The position numbers and the translations under genes are program-made. A stretch of 64,000 nt of DNA from Sulfitobacter sp. W027 (GTDB taxonomy: Bacteria > Pseudomonadota > Alphaproteobacteria > Rhodobacterales > Rhodobacteraceae): NCBI RefSeq assembly GCF_025143985.1, contig NZ_CP083564.1, positions 2,387,001 through 2,451,000 of the forward strand, in the 5' to 3' direction. A model generated the notes under the pieces. The model made no database searches. It saw only the letters and a list, made by a program, of their open reading frames with translations, and was not told the origin of the DNA. Shown in pieces: positions 62,838 to 64,000 of this stretch. Each line of letters starts with the position of its first letter. The stretch's first letter is position 1.

Positions 62838-64000
62838 GTGCAAGAAGCATTTAGATTGGCCAGCGATCGTCTTGGACAAATCGTCGAAGACGCGGCAAGC
62901 GAAGTTTACCTGTTCTCAGCCGAAGACTTCACCTTCACCCTCGTCAACCGGGGCGCGCGCGAGAACCTTGGCTATTCCATGGATGAACTGCGCAGCATGG
63001 TGGCATGGGACATCAAGCCCGAACTGTCGGCGGATGCCTTTCTTGACCTTGTACAGCCACTGCTTCGCGGCGAGAAGACGACCCTTGAATATGAGACGGT
63101 CCACCAGCGCAAGGACGGCTCGCGTTATAGCGTTCTGACCCATTTGCAGCTGATCATCACCGAGGGTGAGAAGGTTTTCTACGCCGCGATACAGGACATC
63201 ACCAAACAAAAAGAGACCAACGCGGCGCTGACCAAGGCCTCTACCCGGCTAGATGCGATCCTGAGCAATACCACCATGGCCATCTTCATGATGGACGACC
63301 AGCAGCAATGCGTCTTTATGAATCGTGCGGCTGAAGAGCTGACTGGCTATAAATTCGAGGAGACCGCCGGCAGACCGCTGCATGACGTGATCCACCACAC
63401 CCATCCCGACGGGCGGCATTTCCCGATTGAAGACTGCGCCATCGACCGCGCTTTCCCGGAAAACCACCAGACCCAGGGCGAGGAAACTTTCGTTCACAAG
63501 GACGGCAGCTTCTATCCCGTGGGCTTTACCGCATCGCCGATGAAGAACGAGGCGGGCAAGACCGTAGGCACGGTGATCGAGGTCCGCGACCTGCGCGAAG
63601 AGCTGCGTGCGCGCAACGCTGAGATTGAGTTCAACAATGCGCTCAAGATTAAGATCGAAGAGGCCATGGCTGAACGGGATCGGCTTGAGGCGCAGTTGGT
63701 TCAGGCCCAGAAGATGGAGGCCGTAGGCCAACTTACGGGCGGCATCGCGCATGATTTCAACAACCTGCTCCAAGTGGTGGGCAGCAACCTTCAGCTGTTA
63801 TCGAAAGAACTGGCTGAGGGCGACGCCAAGCGGCGGTTTGTCGACAACGCCATGGCGGGCGTATCCCGCGGGGCGAAGCTGACCGCGCAGTTGCTGGCTT
63901 TCGGTCGGCAGCAGCCGCTTGAGCCGAAGCCGCAGAACCTTGGCCGTTTGGTGCGGGGCATGGACGACATGCTGCGCCGCACTTTAGGCGAAGGCATCGA
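62838..64000 (+). CDS. PAS-domain sensor histidine kinase, N-terminal part (continues past window)
   Basis: The frame opens at a GTG with GAGG six bases upstream and has no stop before the window ends, so at least 387 codons are present and the C terminus is missing. Two PAS-like domains are recognisable: residues ~10-120 (LVNRGARENLGYSMDELRSM, then FYAAIQDITKQKE) and ~135-255 (FMNRAAEELTGYKFEETAG, then TVIEVRDLREEL). A coiled-coil linker follows. The dimerisation/phosphoacceptor helix is GQLTGGIAHDFNNLLQ with His305. No transmembrane helix is seen, so it is probably soluble. Its ATPase domain, and any receiver, lie beyond the edge. The signal is unknown. Confidence 0.9.
   Translation, partial: MQEAFRLASDRLGQIVEDAASEVYLFSAEDFTFTLVNRGARENLGYSMDELRSMVAWDIKPELSADAFLDLVQPLLRGEKTTLEYETVHQRKDGSRYSVLTHLQLIITEGEKVFYAAIQDITKQKETNAALTKASTRLDAILSNTTMAIFMMDDQQQCVFMNRAAEELTGYKFEETAGRPLHDVIHHTHPDGRHFPIEDCAIDRAFPENHQTQGEETFVHKDGSFYPVGFTASPMKNEAGKTVGTVIEVRDLREELRARNAEIEFNNALKIKIEEAMAERDRLEAQLVQAQKMEAVGQLTGGIAHDFNNLLQVVGSNLQLLSKELAEGDAKRRFVDNAMAGVSRGAKLTAQLLAFGRQQPLEPKPQNLGRLVRGMDDMLRRTLGEGI

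Noticed and set aside
1..64000. Insertion sequences, prophage genes, CRISPR arrays or a replication origin
   Set aside because: No transposase, integrase, phage structural gene, regularly spaced repeats or DnaA-box cluster was found on reading both strands.

Overview
The window looks like a chromosomal segment of a marine Roseobacter-clade alphaproteobacterium (Rhodobacterales), plausibly Sulfitobacter or a close relative. The evidence is a moderately high GC content with GC-rich third codon positions, the alphaproteobacterial ihfB-lapA-trpF string, a Rhodobacterales-type SAM/SAH riboswitch before metK, a Fur-family regulator of the Irr type, a psd-pssA-pmtA phosphatidylcholine pathway, and the hut and phn gene orders. 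The genus is inferred from protein flavour, not computed. I found no rRNA, tRNA, insertion sequence, prophage or CRISPR array.

Region 1 (1-19.3 kb) is mostly housekeeping. It starts with the 3' part of a phosphohexomutase gene, then trpF, lapA, ihfB and rpsA on the minus strand. An orphan response regulator follows, then trmB, an aroA/membrane-protein/cmk operon and a LysE-type exporter. The minus strand then carries metK with its riboswitch leader, the overlapping lnt-corC-ybeY-phoH string, two secreted proteins that share a short cysteine-containing domain, and miaB.

Region 2 (19.5-27.1 kb) is lipid metabolism. psd-pssA-pmtA make phosphatidylserine, phosphatidylethanolamine and phosphatidylcholine. 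An irr/fabA divergon and fabB-fabI cover unsaturated fatty-acid synthesis and elongation; two oppositely oriented genes (an atypical SDR and a succinate-semialdehyde dehydrogenase) sit between fabA and fabB.

Region 3 (27.3-38.9 kb) is a patchwork: an RNA methyltransferase, an FKBP isomerase, a HAD/hydrolase/threonine-dehydratase operon, pcaD-pcaB-MFS (a fragment of the protocatechuate pathway), an alcohol dehydrogenase, glycerate kinase, glucokinase and a small membrane protein.

Region 4 (39.0-46.4 kb) is a complete histidine-utilisation cluster: hutF on the minus strand, hutIHGU on the plus strand and the repressor hutC on the minus strand. Region 5 (46.6-49.9 kb) holds a SleB-type hydrolase, a YqaA protein, and a haem/iron set (ChaN, a haem-oxygenase-like monooxygenase, a 58-codon ORF and hemP) behind a TGA-N9-TCA site.

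Region 6 (50.2-62.6 kb) is a full C-P lyase locus: phnCDE1E2, a hexapeptide acetyltransferase, phnF, phnGHIJK, phnLN, a DUF1045 gene and phnM. Together they import phosphonates and cut the carbon-phosphorus bond. The cyclic-phosphate hydrolase phnP is not in the locus, and the DUF1045 protein carries the two H-x-T motifs of 2H phosphoesterases, so it is a candidate replacement. The window ends inside a PAS-domain histidine kinase gene.
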